The notes under the pieces were generated by a model, which worked only from the letters and a program-made list of their open reading frames with translations, had not been told where the DNA came from and ran no database searches. A program made the position numbers and the translations under genes. Of a stretch of DNA of 64,000 nucleotides, positions 1-13,400 are shown one piece after another. Position 1 is the first letter of the stretch. The number at the start of each line of letters is the position of its first letter. The DNA comes from Warburgia ugandensis (Eukaryota > Streptophyta > Magnoliopsida > Canellales > Canellaceae): NCBI GenBank assembly GCA_035236585.1, contig CP141127.1, forward strand, positions 52,016,001 to 52,080,000, given 5' to 3'.

Positions 1-824
1 TGTTTAAATGGAATAATAGCAACATCCCTCTCCATTGCTTGCACATTCTTTAGTCCTAAAGTTTTATGAACCATATTTAGAAAAGATAAAGAATATTTAT
101 TAAGGATGGGATCCCTTGTTTGAAACTTGCTTCGTCAAAACCTTATTTTTCTTTAGAAGTTGTTTCCAAAAACCACAGGTCATATCATACTTTTAAAACT
201 GACTCACGTCTGAGTCCATACCTGTTTTGCATTTTCAAAACATAACCCTAAAGTAGCCACGACAAACTGTCTAACTGTAGGTAAGCAACATTTAATTTAA
301 ATGTCCATGAAAGTTAATATCACTTATGTGCTTTATGATCTAATTACCCAAAATTTTCTCAAAGCAGAATAAGTAAATATCATGCTGCTGGTCCTCACTT
401 GCTCTATTTTCTTGCCCCTTTTCTTTTAATTAGTGCAAATGTCTACTCCATGATCTTTGCCTTTTCACATGGATCTGCAGAATTGTTAGTGGGTTAAGTA
501 TATGGGGATATACTTAGTAGATAAAACTAAACTACACAAACGAAAACTATGGCATTTTACATGTACTCATGGTTTTCAAAACATTCCTTTCTTAATGCAG
601 GAAAACCATAGGTATCACTTTAGTTGTCTCATACTATTCATCCACACTCATGCATCACACAACATCATTCGCTCTGTCTTTGGAGCATATAATAAGCACT
701 TGACAATCCATTTGTAACAGAGTGTAGTAGCATAAATCACATAAGAAATTAATGATATAAATACAGCAACAGGCACACTCCAGTGCCCGGGGAACTCTTA
801 CTAGACTTATGTTGACACGTCTGT
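1..824. other. AT-rich DNA, no gene seen
   Basis: No exon, domain or repeat was recognised. It is probably upstream intron of UBA5 because the N-terminal exons are missing from the window. Confidence 0.5.
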
Positions 825-1486
825 CAACCATCTCGAGTACTTATGTGGTTCATCCATATAACCAATCATATCACTCCCTAAGGAGCATCATCAATACATA
901 AATTGCAATAGGACCACCCAAGCCGTCTCTGCTGCCACGTGTGCCACGCGGTATCCTAGAGGGACTCCCACCTATCACCTCACAAGTCTATAGGCTACTT
1001 GAAAGGGGGCCATGAGACACCAATCGAGACCATGCCATTTTTTGACATGGATACCTTCCACCTATTGTGGTTAGAGGCCAAGGAGGGACCTTGTTTAAAA
1101 CCCCTTAGCATAGCACCCATTCAGCTCATTAGCTTCAAACCAAGGGTATTAATACAACCATCTCGAGTACTTATGTGGTTCATCCATAGAACCAATCATA
1201 TCACTCCCTAAGGAGCATCATCAATACATAAAATGCAATAGGACCACTATGCTCAAGCCGTCTCTGTTGTCACGTGTGCCACCCGGAATCCTAGAGGGAC
1301 TCCCACCTATCACCTCACAAGTTTGTAGGCTACTCGAAAGGGGGCCATGAGACACCAATCAAGACCATGCCACTTTTGGACATGGATACCTTCCACCTAT
1401 TGTGGTTAGAGGCCAAGGAGGGACCCTGTTTGAAACCCCTTAGCATAGCCACCATTCGGCTCATTAGCCTCAAATCAAGGGTATTA
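825..1486. repeat. Two-copy tandem duplication, 330-bp period
   Basis: The block beginning with tctcgagtacttatgtgg (831) recurs at 1161, and accaatcatatcactccc recurs at 861 and 1191. The copies match over their whole length with scattered substitutions and small indels. No coding capacity is convincing. It may be part of an old LTR element whose ends I could not find. Confidence 0.85.
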
Positions 1487-2439
1487 ATACACCCACATAT
1501 ACATTTAAACATATTGCATATCACCAATACAAAATACATAGTGCATGATAAAATTTAACTGACTTTTTCTAGGCTCTAGTCTCTTTATTTAGTAAGTTAC
1601 TAAATTTAGCACCCCCAAGATGCTTGCTATCTTCTATGCTTTATTCACAAGATTCTCATGAGGTATTCTTCCTAAGGGTTAATCTCATCAAAATTACATG
1701 TTCCCATTAAATCATGAAGATCACAAAACATCTTCTTCTAGCTTAGGTTCTTTATGATTTTTCTTTCATACTCTCCAATCTCTTTAGTTCATCCATGGGC
1801 ATACGAGTTCCATCTTAACGTATGACGGATCTGGGCTATGTCAAGCTCCTCCTAATGTGTCCATGGTTTGACCCTAGAGAGATCTCAACAACCATTCCCA
1901 TGATTTTATGCTTGTAAGTCTTCATAAGAAAGCCACCATGGTAGCCTCCTTGTTTCCAACTAAACACATATAAACCAAGGACTTTAAGACTTCAATTTTT
2001 CTCCGATTTAAGGTCATGAAGCACATGCTATAACAAGTATTATTTATGCCAAAATATGACCTCTCAACCTCCTAGAGAAGGCGTCCATGTCTGGTCCCAT
2101 TTAGTAGTACAAATCAGTTCGTATTTTTCTTGAACTTCTCAAGCTTTTAAAGTGAAAATGCTATTATCCATCATTTTTAAGGTTGGAGTACCATGTGCCA
2201 TTTGGCTTAAAGTTCATTAGAATGTCCAGCCAATCAAGGCTCAAGTCATGGGCATAAGATCCCTCTATAATCACATTTTAACATCTGTTTCCACAATATG
2301 TTAAAACATGCACATAACCGCCATAGTCATGTGTGTAATTTTCTAGCCATTCTAGGCCAAAATCAAAAGAACCACATGATCCTTTTTACAAGCTTAGACT
2401 CATCAGTCTCCTAGCATAAAACATACTCATCAAATCATG
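1487..2439. other. AT-rich DNA, no gene seen
   Basis: No exon or domain was recognised. The style matches 3603-4190 on the other side of the hAT-like element, so the two flanks were probably one sequence before that insertion. Confidence 0.4.
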
Positions 2440-2447
2440 CTTGAATA

Positions 2448-3594
2448 TAGGCCTGGCAATTCGGGTTGGCGGGTCGTGTTTGTGTCCACATGAACACGAC
2501 ACGCTTCGAGTTTAGGTCGACATGAACACGACCCGCATAATAATCGTGTCAAAAATCCGTAACCCGAACATGACATGATTATTAAACGAGTCGACACGAC
2601 ACGACTCGTATAACACAATTAAATAAATAATATAGTAATATAGGACGTTTCAGAAGAACCATCCTATATTACTGCTCTAATATAAAAATTATAGCGCGAC
2701 AAAAGATAAATTCAGACAACACAGGTCTATTATTGCAGGAACACTTGATTAGGCGGAGGTATACTGACTTCATACAAAAGATATTGAGAAGGAACCGGAA
2801 GATCTTGTTGGCTACGCAAAGGCCCCAAGCCCGTCCAATCGCCGTCACCTCACTTAAACAACCAAAAACCTTTGCTATTAGGTAGCTGTTTGGATATGAA
2901 AAGGTTCATAATGCAGCTAGAGCACTACCTGTACTACTGCTATCATACTGGCGAATTTGGCTGCCCATTTGTTCTTTTTGGCGCACCGCCTGTACTACTA
3001 ATAGTTGTACTACTGCTATCAGCTAGAAAGGTTCATAATGCGGCTAGAGCAGCGCAGGAACTGGAAGATTTGGTTGGCTGCGCAAAGGCCCCAAGCCCGT
3101 CCAATCGCCGAAGTCCCAAGCTGTACTAGTTCATTGCCTTTTGTTGGTATAATATAAGATGGTTGTAATATATATTACATGTTACCATATACTCATTACT
3201 CATATAGGAGGATGTCCTCTATTACATGTTACATTACAATATAGGACGGTTACATGTTGCCATATACTCGTATAGGAGGACGTCCTCTACTACATGTTAC
3301 ATATAGGACAGTTCTAGATGAACCGTCCTATATTACATATCATATTTAATATAAGACGGTTCCAAATGAACCGTCCTATATTACTGTCAGTTCACGATAA
3401 ATAAATAGGTCGCGTGTCAAATAGGTCAACACGATGGGTCATGTTGATTGAACTGAACACGACATGATTTTTGGCGTGTCGTTTTCGGGTTGACCCGAAA
3501 ATGGCACGAACACGATAAGACTTGACCCAAACCCGCTAAATTCGTGTTGGGTTCGTGTCGTGTTATCATGTCGTGTCATATTTTGCCACCCCTA
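2448..3594. mobile_element. Non-autonomous hAT-like DNA transposon, 1147 bp
   Basis: The ends are inverted copies, TAGGCCTGGCAA on the left and TAGGGGTGGCAA read inward from the right (10 of 12 match). They are bordered by 8-bp duplications, cttgaata at 2440-2447 and cttgcata at 3595-3602 (7 of 8). An 8-bp TSD with a TAGGGGTGGCAA-type end fits the hAT superfamily. Inside are GTGTCGTG-type subterminal repeats, a ~60-bp direct repeat (~2788 and ~3055, shared core aaaggccccaagcccgtcc) and three short palindromes. No transposase is encoded. Confidence 0.75.
2636..3384. repeat. Three TATAGGACGGTTC-type palindromes inside the hAT-like element
   Basis: Inverted repeats of about 36 bp lie at about 2636-2671, 3301-3337 and 3349-3384. 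Each reads like taatataggacggttc, a short loop, then gaaccgtcctatatta. They could form hairpins and may be small elements nested in the transposon or subterminal binding sites. Confidence 0.65.
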
Positions 3595-3602
3595 CTTGCA
3601 TA

Positions 3603-4190
3603 ATATGTAGATCATAAAACAAAACAAGGCCTTTAATGACCCCAGAAATCCATTTGTGTTATACTATAAAACCATGAACAAAAGATGCCTATTTCTAGGA
3701 TATAATCCATGCACCTCCTAGCATGATTAAAACTGGAAATCACAGCATTTTTAAACTTGAAAAACATGCAATCATAGCATCAGCAATCCATGGAATTCAC
3801 TCCCCTTTCTACTCATGAAAACCATCCAACTCTAGCATGCATATATTATGTAAAACACGCCTAGAACCTTAAGCAATCCGTCATGCTCTCCTTAGCATAT
3901 GGAAATGACATTCAAAACCCACTAAAAGGTTGTGGAAAAGCTTTGGCAAATAGTGAGAACTTAGTAGTTTAGGTTCACCTATCTCTTAGCTTCTTAACAA
4001 CCTTATACGTTCTGCCAAAGACACCATTGTTTCATTTCTGATTCTTTTAGCCTCTTAACAACCTTATACATTGTATTTCCATCCACCCACGTTGACTACG
4101 CTTGTTCCACGACTGGGCAAAGTGAAAGATCATCTAGCCACATTTTGAGGAATTTAAAAGGCTTGGGACCTTATGTTTTATTGTTTCCAC
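3603..4190. other. AT-rich DNA, no gene seen
   Basis: No recognisable gene or complete element. It resembles 1487-2439 in composition, with many tctagcat- and catgca-type words. Confidence 0.4.
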
Positions 4191-4192
4191 TC

Positions 4193-5542
4193 TTAGTAAT
4201 AAGAGGTATATGGTCTGCAGTTCTCTTGTTTGTGAACATGTAATTGAGAAAACTTGTGAAACCAAAGGTAATTTACAATATTTCTATCAATCCTTGGGCA
4301 AATTCTATCACAAGCATCTTGGTTGCAGTCATTTATAACTTGCAGATTACCGGCTATTGGATCTTGCCCACCAAAATTTTTCATTATGATAGTGAATGAC
4401 GTTGAACTTTCCAATGCAGAGCCAAGGTTCATCAATAGGGTTTGAAATATAGCAGATATCAGCCCACAATGCCCGTCTTTCAATACTTTCATTTGAACCA
4501 TATGTAGCTGTGAGAAATTAGCATGTAGGTGTTGGATTGAAGGTCTCCATCATGTGTATCATTTGGCTGCTTTCATATTCAATACTGAGATTGATGAGGA
4601 TAGGATTCCAAAGTATCCATGTTCTTCCATTTGGGTGCATGCTGTACTTTGAATGGAAACTCCACTCTTCTTATTTCTCTTACGTAGCCAGTAAACTTTC
4701 CTACCTTCGTTCTTGTTTCAGTTAAAATCATATGAGGAAGCTCGTTTGAGCCAATCAAGTTACTAGCCTCGGTTTTCCTCCCTTTATGCCACCGACATCC
4801 ATGTTTGAGCTTAATCATCTTAGAGTAGGAGCAGGTGCTGAAATTTCAGCCATGCTCAAGTCATTGAATGACAATGCTCATCAGTTTGTCTCATAAAAAG
4901 CTTTTATCAAGCCACAAGAACTTTCTGTTGTAGGGAATTAAGAGACTCCACTTCAATTTCTTCATCAACTTATTCTTCTTCACTACCAGCATGATCAGCA
5001 TGCACATTACTACCAAAGGAACCCACTTTCTTGGGAGGTGATATGGGAATTTTAAAATGCTTTGATGGACCCTTCTTCAACCGCTTCTGAGGTCATAACC
5101 CTAATATCTGCAAATTCAGGTGGTTTTCACATTCAAGCTTGGGAAGTACATCAAAATGGTTTGACGGGGAATCATAAGGGGAGATTGCTTTGGCAGTCTG
5201 GTAGTACTTTGTTTTCTTAGTGTTATTTTCAACCTCTTTAACAATATGATCTTCCATCTTCTTTTCAGTTAAAAAAATAAAAATAAAAATAAAAATAATT
5301 CTCCCCCTGATTTGAAACTTTGCTAACAGGAACATATTGTTTTTCAGTTGCTTTGGGGCTGTCTTATGACCTGCATTGCTTCCATTCTTTGGATAATTAG
5401 CATCAACATGACTAAAATCTTTACATAAACTGCAGCTTGTTGGCTTCCATTCATATTCAACTTTCTGTGAATGAACAGCGGTTGGAGTAGCAATTTTGGT
5501 AGTATCCGGCAAGTCAGCTGTTGCTTCCACTTCAATGCACAT
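4193..5542 (-). pseudogene. Degenerate L1-type LINE remnant (ORF1 tail and ORF2 start)
   Basis: On the minus strand, 5542 to 5093 encodes VEYEWKPTSCSLCKDFSHVD, which resembles the zinc-knuckle end of plant L1 ORF1 (VEYEWKP..C..C...GH). Further along the same strand, 4818-4193 holds frames with LTETRTK and QMKVLKDGH, similar to the endonuclease start of ORF2. The order ORF1 then ORF2 fits an L1 on this strand. Frames are broken and the reverse transcriptase part is absent. The ORF1 similarity is fairly good; the ORF2 part is weak. Confidence 0.45.
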
Positions 5543-5545
5543 TCT

Positions 5546-6048
5546 AGAAAGAGAAAGCCTGATCTTATCTATAGTTTGTGATTCTATATATAGGGGCCCT
5601 ATAATTGTGGTGCTGCTCCTCCCTTATATGGAAGCTTTATGTAGTGCCTCATTCTGGATCTTGGATCTTTTGCCTGAGGTTAGTGAAACTTCAGAATGCC
5701 TCAAGTTCTATATATTTTCTCTAACTATATAGATCAGGAACATAGGAATTTAACTTCTAGGATAAGGGAGTTTTTTTCATGAAAGTTGCTCATAAATAAT
5801 CATTTGTTTTTGAACTGTGAGATTATCTGCTATTTCCTCTAGCTCCATTTCCTCAAGTATGTTTGGTAAGGTGTCTGATAGTAAATGTCAAGTTCTTGCT
5901 GAGTAGCATGATTGTTTTTGGTCATCTTGCATCTTTTAATCTATGATTCATCCGCATTTGATCTAAATGATACTTCCTATGTCTTGGTGAATTGGAATTC
6001 CCTGTTTTGGAAACTGAGCTTTCTTCTGATACTTCTACGGTGGCACAG
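5546..6048 (+). other. Probable UBA5 intron, 3' part
   Basis: No exon was found for the residues that should precede GIGGVGS. The stretch ends in the splice acceptor cacag at 6044-6048. Confidence 0.6.
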
Positions 6049-6177
6049 GGAATAGGTGGTGTTGGCAGTGTTGCTGCTGAGATGCTCACAAGATGTGGCA
6101 TTGGTTGTCTTTTGTTGTATGATTATGACACAGTGGAGTTGGCTAACATGAATAGGCTATTTTTCCGTCCTGAGCAG
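6049..6177 (+). CDS. UBA5: UBA5 exon: ATP-binding glycine loop
   Basis: This exon encodes 43 residues in phase 0. It starts at the GIGGVGS nucleotide-binding loop and runs through [15 protein letters not shown], the aspartate and arginine region that contacts ATP in E1 enzymes. The acceptor is cacag and the donor is gtacac. In relatives the preceding residues are the strand leading into this loop (…SVAIV); no exon for them was found between 1 and 6048. Confidence 0.95.
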
Positions 6178-9100
6178 GTACACTTATGTATAATTATGAT
6201 CCTGGTTCTATTTATAAATTTTTAGTACTAATGGTTGGACGCATAGTGTTTTAACTAAGATTATCAATTCTGGGTATGGAGTTGGTGGTGCTACCATTGA
6301 AAAATGGACTCTTAAGTTGCAATCTAAAACAATGAATCAGACTAGACACCTGGATCACAGTTGCATTTAAGATAATTCACATCAACCACCCGTTTCTTTT
6401 AATGTCAGGTTGGTATGACTAAGACAGATGCTGCGGTTCAGACCCTTTCAGACATTAATCCCGATGTTGTACTTGAGGTAAGTATTCATGAATATTCAAT
6501 CTTAATAGAGTCATTTGAGTGTGGAAGTTTCTTGCTTTCCCTAATTTTCTTAGTTGGTATCTCTTATCTGTAAAGATAGTTCAAAGTTTATGCAGTCTGC
6601 TGTTCCCCAAGTATGCTGAGAGTACGCTAATCTGGTAATCTTGTGACTCTTTTGCAACAAAAAGACGTGCATACTTAGTTGCCTGAATTAGCCAGTGGAG
6701 AATTAACGAGTATGCTGGCAATTCTCCAGGAAGTTGTAAAGGAGCCTTCTAGATATTTCAAATAAGATGATTCTTAGCATAATTTAAATGTTCTTGTATT
6801 TGACCACTGTAGCTGTTAGAAATACATGTTACTGTTGCGTTTATGGGCTCTATATTTAGTTATCTTTTTTATATTTCTTTTCAGAATACATTTCACTTTG
6901 CGACCTGATCCTGGGTGTCTTTTTTTGGGGTGGGTGGCATACTTCTAATTTTATGGTTATCTTATTATATAAGAGATGCGATATTAAGTTTCTATATCTC
7001 ACTGTCTCCTATCCTCTCTCTTTCCCACTCATCTTGACACTTCTCATTCTTCCTGTCTTCCTTTCTCTTTCCCACTCTTGTGACATTGTTTCTTCTTTCT
7101 TTTCTTCTGAATGTATTTCTTGAAACCATCCCAGATTTGTACTGCTTATGGTCCACCAAAATGTAGGTTTTCTTATCATTTTTTATCGGAAGTTGTAAGA
7201 TTTTCTATGTTTTTGTACTTGACTTTGGTTTTTGTGATCTGGTTCTTCTTTAGTTGTAGGGCAGAAATAGGGGTGGTGGGATAATGCTAAAAAATTGTTC
7301 GAGATTGTTTCAGAAATAAATAAGTAACAAAGGTTCAAGGATCAATATGAAGAGGAATTTTTTTTTGAAACTTATGCAGTCAGCTTGTTTCTATTTCTAA
7401 TCATTCAGTGCTCCAATATCCTGGAGTTAAATGTGTTTGTGCTTCCCTTTTTCGTGACACTTACGTGCTGTCCCTTTGTGAAGATTGTTTGCTGTCCTCT
7501 GTCCATTTGCATCAATTGAGGTTCTGCATTATTCATATGGCTTTGTTCTCTGGGATGGTTGTGGCCCTGGATGCTGTTTTACTCATGTGACATTTCGTTG
7601 TTACTGTAATTTGTAATAGGTACAAGCAATCCTGGTTTACCTCATTGAAATGCCAAGGCTTCCGCTTCTTTCTGTGAATTAGAGCAATCTCATTGAGGTC
7701 AATATCTGAACATGGTCTATGTTGCTGGAGAAAATTTAAAATTTGTACTAAAGAAGCACCATCTTTACATCATTGTAAGTTTGAGGATTGCGTGTGAGAG
7801 AAATACCAGATATGTACTTGGCTGAGGAACAACATGGAATCTCATGTTTCTACCAGTGCAAGTTTTCACAAGTGGCTAGAGAAGTGGGAGACACTGTGTG
7901 AAACCTGCCCTTCAGCTGAGAATATCTCATGAGCCCTTGAGTTATTTAGGTATATTCTTGTATCAATAGATAGTTGAGTTGGGAAGTATTACAGAAGTCT
8001 ACCCAGTGGGAAGTGTTTAATGTGCACAACCTAATGTTTGACCTCAAAATATTTACTAGATTTCGGGTTGAAATTTCATTTTTGGGCACAACCAGGATTA
8101 TCATTCAGTTTGTTGACAGATACTTACTCTCTAGGAGCTATTGTCTCTTTCTTAAATGAACTTTTTGTAGCGATGTTTTGGCATCTCCAGTTCCATATGA
8201 GAGGCAGTATACATGATGACATAATGGATGGATGCCTGGCAGCCCAAACGACCATTTCTGGTCAGCCCCTAGCTTGCAGAAGTTGTAACTGGAAATAGTT
8301 TGGTTTGGGCTATAGTAGAAAATTATGGTCCCATGTAAAAATGATACTCGACAAGTTCTCCTTCTGCTTGATGGTAAGGAAGTGGTTGGATCTACATGGG
8401 TCTGCAAGCTGAAACAGAAATCTGATGAAACCATACATTGGTCTACAAGCTGAAACAGATATGGTCTCCATGCATTTGACTCAATTGAGAGAAAATGGAG
8501 GGCATGAAATTAAGAATTCTGTTTTCTAATAATTTTCAAATTTAATCATTATCATCATCATCAAGACCTTATCCCGATTAGTGGTCGGCCCCATGAATCT
8601 TGTTCCTCCATTCCCCTCTATTAAGTACCATGTCTTCATTTAGACCTAAAGTTTTTAAATCCTTTCTCACCATTTTTACCCACGTTCTTTTGAGCCTTCC
8701 CCAAGCCCTTTTAGAGCCTTCTACTGGCATTACCTCATTCCTTTTAACCGGTGTCATTTTGGATCTCCTTTGGACATGTCCAAACCATTTAAGTCTAATC
8801 TCCCTCATCTTGTTACCTATTTGTGCCACCCCGAAGTTTCCTCTTATGTTTTCATTTCTAATTCTATCTTTCCTTGTCTTGCCACTTATCCATCTTAACA
8901 TCCTTATTTCTGCGACGCTTATCCTATGAACATGATGTTCCTTAATTATCCAACACTCTGATCCATTCTATAGAGCATTGCCGGACTTATGGCCATCTTA
9001 TAGACTTTTCTTTTTAGTTTGAGTGACACCTGCTGATTAGACAATACTCCAGATGCACTTTTCCATTTTTTCTAACCCAATTGGATTCTCTGGGTAACCT

Positions 9101-10446
9101 CCCTCTCAATCTCTCTACTCTCATGAATCATTGATCCTATGTACGAAAAGTGATCTTTTACGGGGACTTCTTGGTTATCAATCTCCTTGCTGAAATTGCA
9201 TTCCATAAGAAAAGACTAGATTAAGAAAAGAATAAATACCTAGGAGACAAGACGACCAATCAATGGATCCTCTATTTTTCCATCCAATTTTTTTTTTTTT
9301 CATTCTAGTTACAAGAGATGACTAGAAATTCTTTATTTTTGCAAGCCGATTGCTCTTTTGACTTTGGAATAAATTAATCAGTATACTCTTTCTTCTACAC
9401 ATTCGTTTCCACTCCATAATGGAGAAAGAATAGTTAATAGTTAGGATTCATCAAAAAAAGGAATCGATGATCCACTCACAGGAGGACCCTTTCCCACATC
9501 AGGCACTAATCTATTATTTCTTCTCTCCATAACTCTAGCTCTGTGTTTATGCCCTCCTTTTGTATCATCAATTAAGACTATATCATCTGCAAATAGCATG
9601 CACCATGGAATCTCCTTGTGCAGATATTTTGTTAACTCATCCATAACCAATGTGTAAAGGTATGGGCTCAATGCTGATCCTTGATGCAATCCTGAAGTGA
9701 CAGGAAAATCACCGGTCTCGCCACTAGTGGTCTTAACATTTGTTACCGCTCCCTTATACATATCTTTAATTATGCCTATATGCCCATACGAAACCCCTTT
9801 GTCGCCCAACACCCTCCATATTAACTCTCTAGAGACTATCATAAGCTTTCTTTAAGTCAATAAAGGCCATGTGGAGGTCTTTCCTCCTTTCCCTATATTT
9901 CTCTAATAGTTGTCTTAATAAGAAAATAGCTTCCATGGTAGACCTCTCAGGTATGAAACCAAATTGGTTTTCCAATACACTTGTCTTATGCCGTAGCCTC
10001 TTCTCAATCACTCTTTCAAAAAGTTTCATAGTGTGGCTTATAAGTTTGATCCCCCGATAATTAGTGTAGCTCTGTATGTCTCCTTTATTCTTATAAATTA
10101 GTACAATAGAGCTTTTCCTCCATTCATTCGCCATTTTCTTTGATTTGATAATCTTGTTAAACAACTTGCTCAACCAAACTACTCCAGATTTTAATCATTA
10201 AATGTATCGAAATCTGTGGCAATAACCAGTCTAAGTGAAGTACATAAATAAAGATGGAAGTCCTAATTAAGTATGCTGAAGGCCAATTCACATTATTCTG
10301 AGTAATATAAATCTAAGAGGGCTGCAATCCAGGATGCTTAGATGCTGAAAAATATAAGTGGTTATAGTGGAGTATATACCTATGCTGCTACCTTGTTATT
10401 GGTCCAAAGTTAAGTTGCCAGTGCAGCAAATGGAAACAGAAGCAGG

Positions 10447-10497
<51 letters not shown>

Positions 10498-13400
10498 AGT
10501 AGTAGCTGCTTTTGTTTTCTTCTTATACTTCTTCTTCCAGTCCTTTTGCTGGAAAAAATGCGGCCAAAATAGAGGAAAAATGGTCAAGACCTTGGCTGGC
10601 AGCTAGGGAAATAGAGAATCTGGTTTAGCCTTAAGTTTTCTCCACAATCAGAAACTTGGAGATAAAACCATTTACTTTTATTATTTACATGAAAACCAGG
10701 AAGGAAATCTTGTAAACCATATGCTTTTTCCTCAGTCAAAGAAACGTGTTTCACTAGATGGGGAAACCCAATCCTCTAAATGGGGAATCTTGTTTTCACA
10801 ATCTGAAGAAACTCGTTTACCCAATTCAGACAACAAGTTTAAGTTTTAGGCAATGTGTATTCTAAAGTGTTGGGGAAACCATTGGTTTCCTATTTCTGAA
10901 ACACGAATTGGGAAAACGCATTTCCCCACCCAATAGGGCATTTCTTCAACCAAGGGTCAAGCTATTGATGAGTGCTAACGTAATTGGAATTGCTGACACA
11001 TAGAGCACAGAAGATAAAAGAGTACGGGATAAAGAACCATCTGGCCTGGGAACTTTTCAGTGCAGAAAAGGTGAAAAATATTAATGTTACCTGTTATATG
11101 ATATGTTGCTCCAAATTTAATAGTTAAGTAGGTAGGAGGAGGAAGAGTAGAAATGTAAGGTATGTAGACTAGATCTATGGTGTCTAGCAGCAGAAGTGGT
11201 TCTTTTAGGCTCCTAGCTTATATGAGGGTTGCATAGTCCATCTGTTTACTTGATCTGGGTTTGGGTCTGCATTTGCTACTCTTGTATGAACTGAGTTCAC
11301 ATGAATGGGTTTATTTGTTAACTTATTGGCAGGTTTGGTTCACTTACATACAATCTTCAGTTGATATTTGTGGAAACCATTGAGAATCCTCCTTGAGTAC
11401 TTAAATAGGTGGGAGGATGGACATGGAAACTGAAAAACGTAAAAGTTCAACAGTTTAAATTCTTGACAATAAAATGGAAAGGCGAACTTTATATTCTAAC
11501 TGTTGACCTTTCATGCCAGTTCATAATTACCTAGTTTCTGTGTGAACTATGGCTAACTGTATTGCACAATAGTGCGGAGCAGACAGCATCATAGACGCCC
11601 CATCATTTCAGTTGAAGTTCACTTTTTCCTTCTGAAGAACTTGAACCTACTTCATGGATGTTGTTGAAGATTAAGCATATTAAGACAGCTGAAACCGTGA
11701 CTGGGTACCTAAAATAATCATGGAGCAGTAAGAGTCTGACCCTACAACCTCCAGTTGCAGCGGTCAGTTCATGCCAGTTCATTACCTAGTTTCTTTGTGA
11801 ACTGTGGCTAACTGTATTGCACAATAGTGCAGAGCGGACAGCATAATAGAGGCCCCATCATTTCAGTTGAAGTTTACTTTTCCTCCTGAAGAACTTGAAC
11901 CTACTTTATGGATGTTGTTGAAAATTAAGCATATTAAGACATGCTGAAACTGTGACTGGGTACCTAAAATAATCGTGGAGTAAGAGTCTGACCCTACAAC
12001 CTCCAGTGGCAGCAGTCAGAGTGTGATCTTATCACCTCCAATTAGTAAGATAAGTGCCAACTGTGGTTGGACATGCCATGACAAGTGCACTAACAATCAG
12101 TTTCATGACACATATCTTCTCCCAATTGTTTGTTTCTCTGACCAAAGAACTTTGACTTCTATGTAGGAGAAAAGTTGATGATTGTGATAAAGTCAGCTGT
12201 ACTCATTCACCTTTTATGTTGGAGAAAAGTTGATGATTGTGATAAACTTAGCTCTACTTCGATTTCATGTTCCTTGCATTTATATAATGGGTTTTCTGAG
12301 AAGAAAAAGGCTACCCCTTGTCCAATTTTAATCCTTTTTGTTCTTTTATTTTCTTAATCCATCTCTGGCAAGTTTCAGATAGTTAATTTTGTCATGTTTT
12401 ATAGCTTTGGACTGACCAAGAAACTAAATTATTTGGTTGAGTTGGAGTTATAATTTTCATAAAGTATATTTCTTAGCCATGCTATGCTTATTCTGGGTTT
12501 TGTGCTCTGGTGACAGTTGTCATTGCCACAAAACATTAACAGGTGCCAGCTGCTTGTAGCATTATTGAATGGAAAAAAGTTTATTTCCAAAGCACTTATT
12601 GTATTTTCCTCAGATGCTGTAGTACTTCATACTCCTGTTCAGTTTGAATTCACTTATTGCACCTTTTGTTTCTAGGTGAACAAGTGATTTCATCCATTGA
12701 TTGTTTTCTTTTGTCTTTAGAGTTATACACTGAACATCACAACTGTCCAAGGTTTTGAAACTTTCATGAAGAGCCTAAAAGGTCAAAATTCTCAGTCAAA
12801 TAAGCAAGGTCGCAGCGTTGATCTTGTTTTGAGCTGTGTGGATAATTATGAGGCTCGTATGGTAGTAAACCAGGTAATTGCCACTGCTGTTAGCAGATAG
12901 GTACCAGAATCTTCATTGGAATATAATTTCATTTGGATCCTAGGTAGTTCTCCTTTTATATCAAATGCTGCATCATGATATTTGGCATGAATGCCATTGT
13001 CTTTCAAGCGATTTGATATAGTATCTGATGCAATTGTGGTTATTCAGGCTTGCAACGAGCTGAAGCAGACATGGATGGAGTCTGGTAAGTGTAACTTGTT
13101 TGTTGTCATTTTGTTGAGTTCTTTGTCCTGTCTGCATGTTATCATTGTCTTTTAACACCTGCCATATGACTATAAATGTATTATTTTGTGATGAAGAAGC
13201 TTATGTCATGATTCATGGAAGAACAGCTAAGGTGATCTTTCTTGCATGTCAAAATCTCAATAGTCTCTATAAATTGCTCCAAGTCAATATTTATTTTGAT
13301 TCAGTTTCTAATCTAAAATGTTGCCCAAGATTCATATGCTATGCGAGTAGACTAAAATCCTAACTTGCTGTTAATTAGATGTGTAAATATATAGGTTCAA

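Noticed and set aside
2872-3129. 85-codon open frame inside the hAT-like element
   Set aside because: No transposase similarity; it crosses the internal duplicated block and has no homologous domain that I can see.
5992-6225. Possible alternative start of UBA5 at this exon
   Set aside because: The frame opens with TTG and reads intron sequence before cacag; plant UBA5 continues upstream of GIGGVGS, so this is intron read-through.
8600-8929. Plus-strand 109-codon frame, and similar frames at 22463, 27178 and 55692
   Set aside because: These are the opposite strand of the conserved RTE C-terminal block; the minus-strand reading gives the real family sequence.
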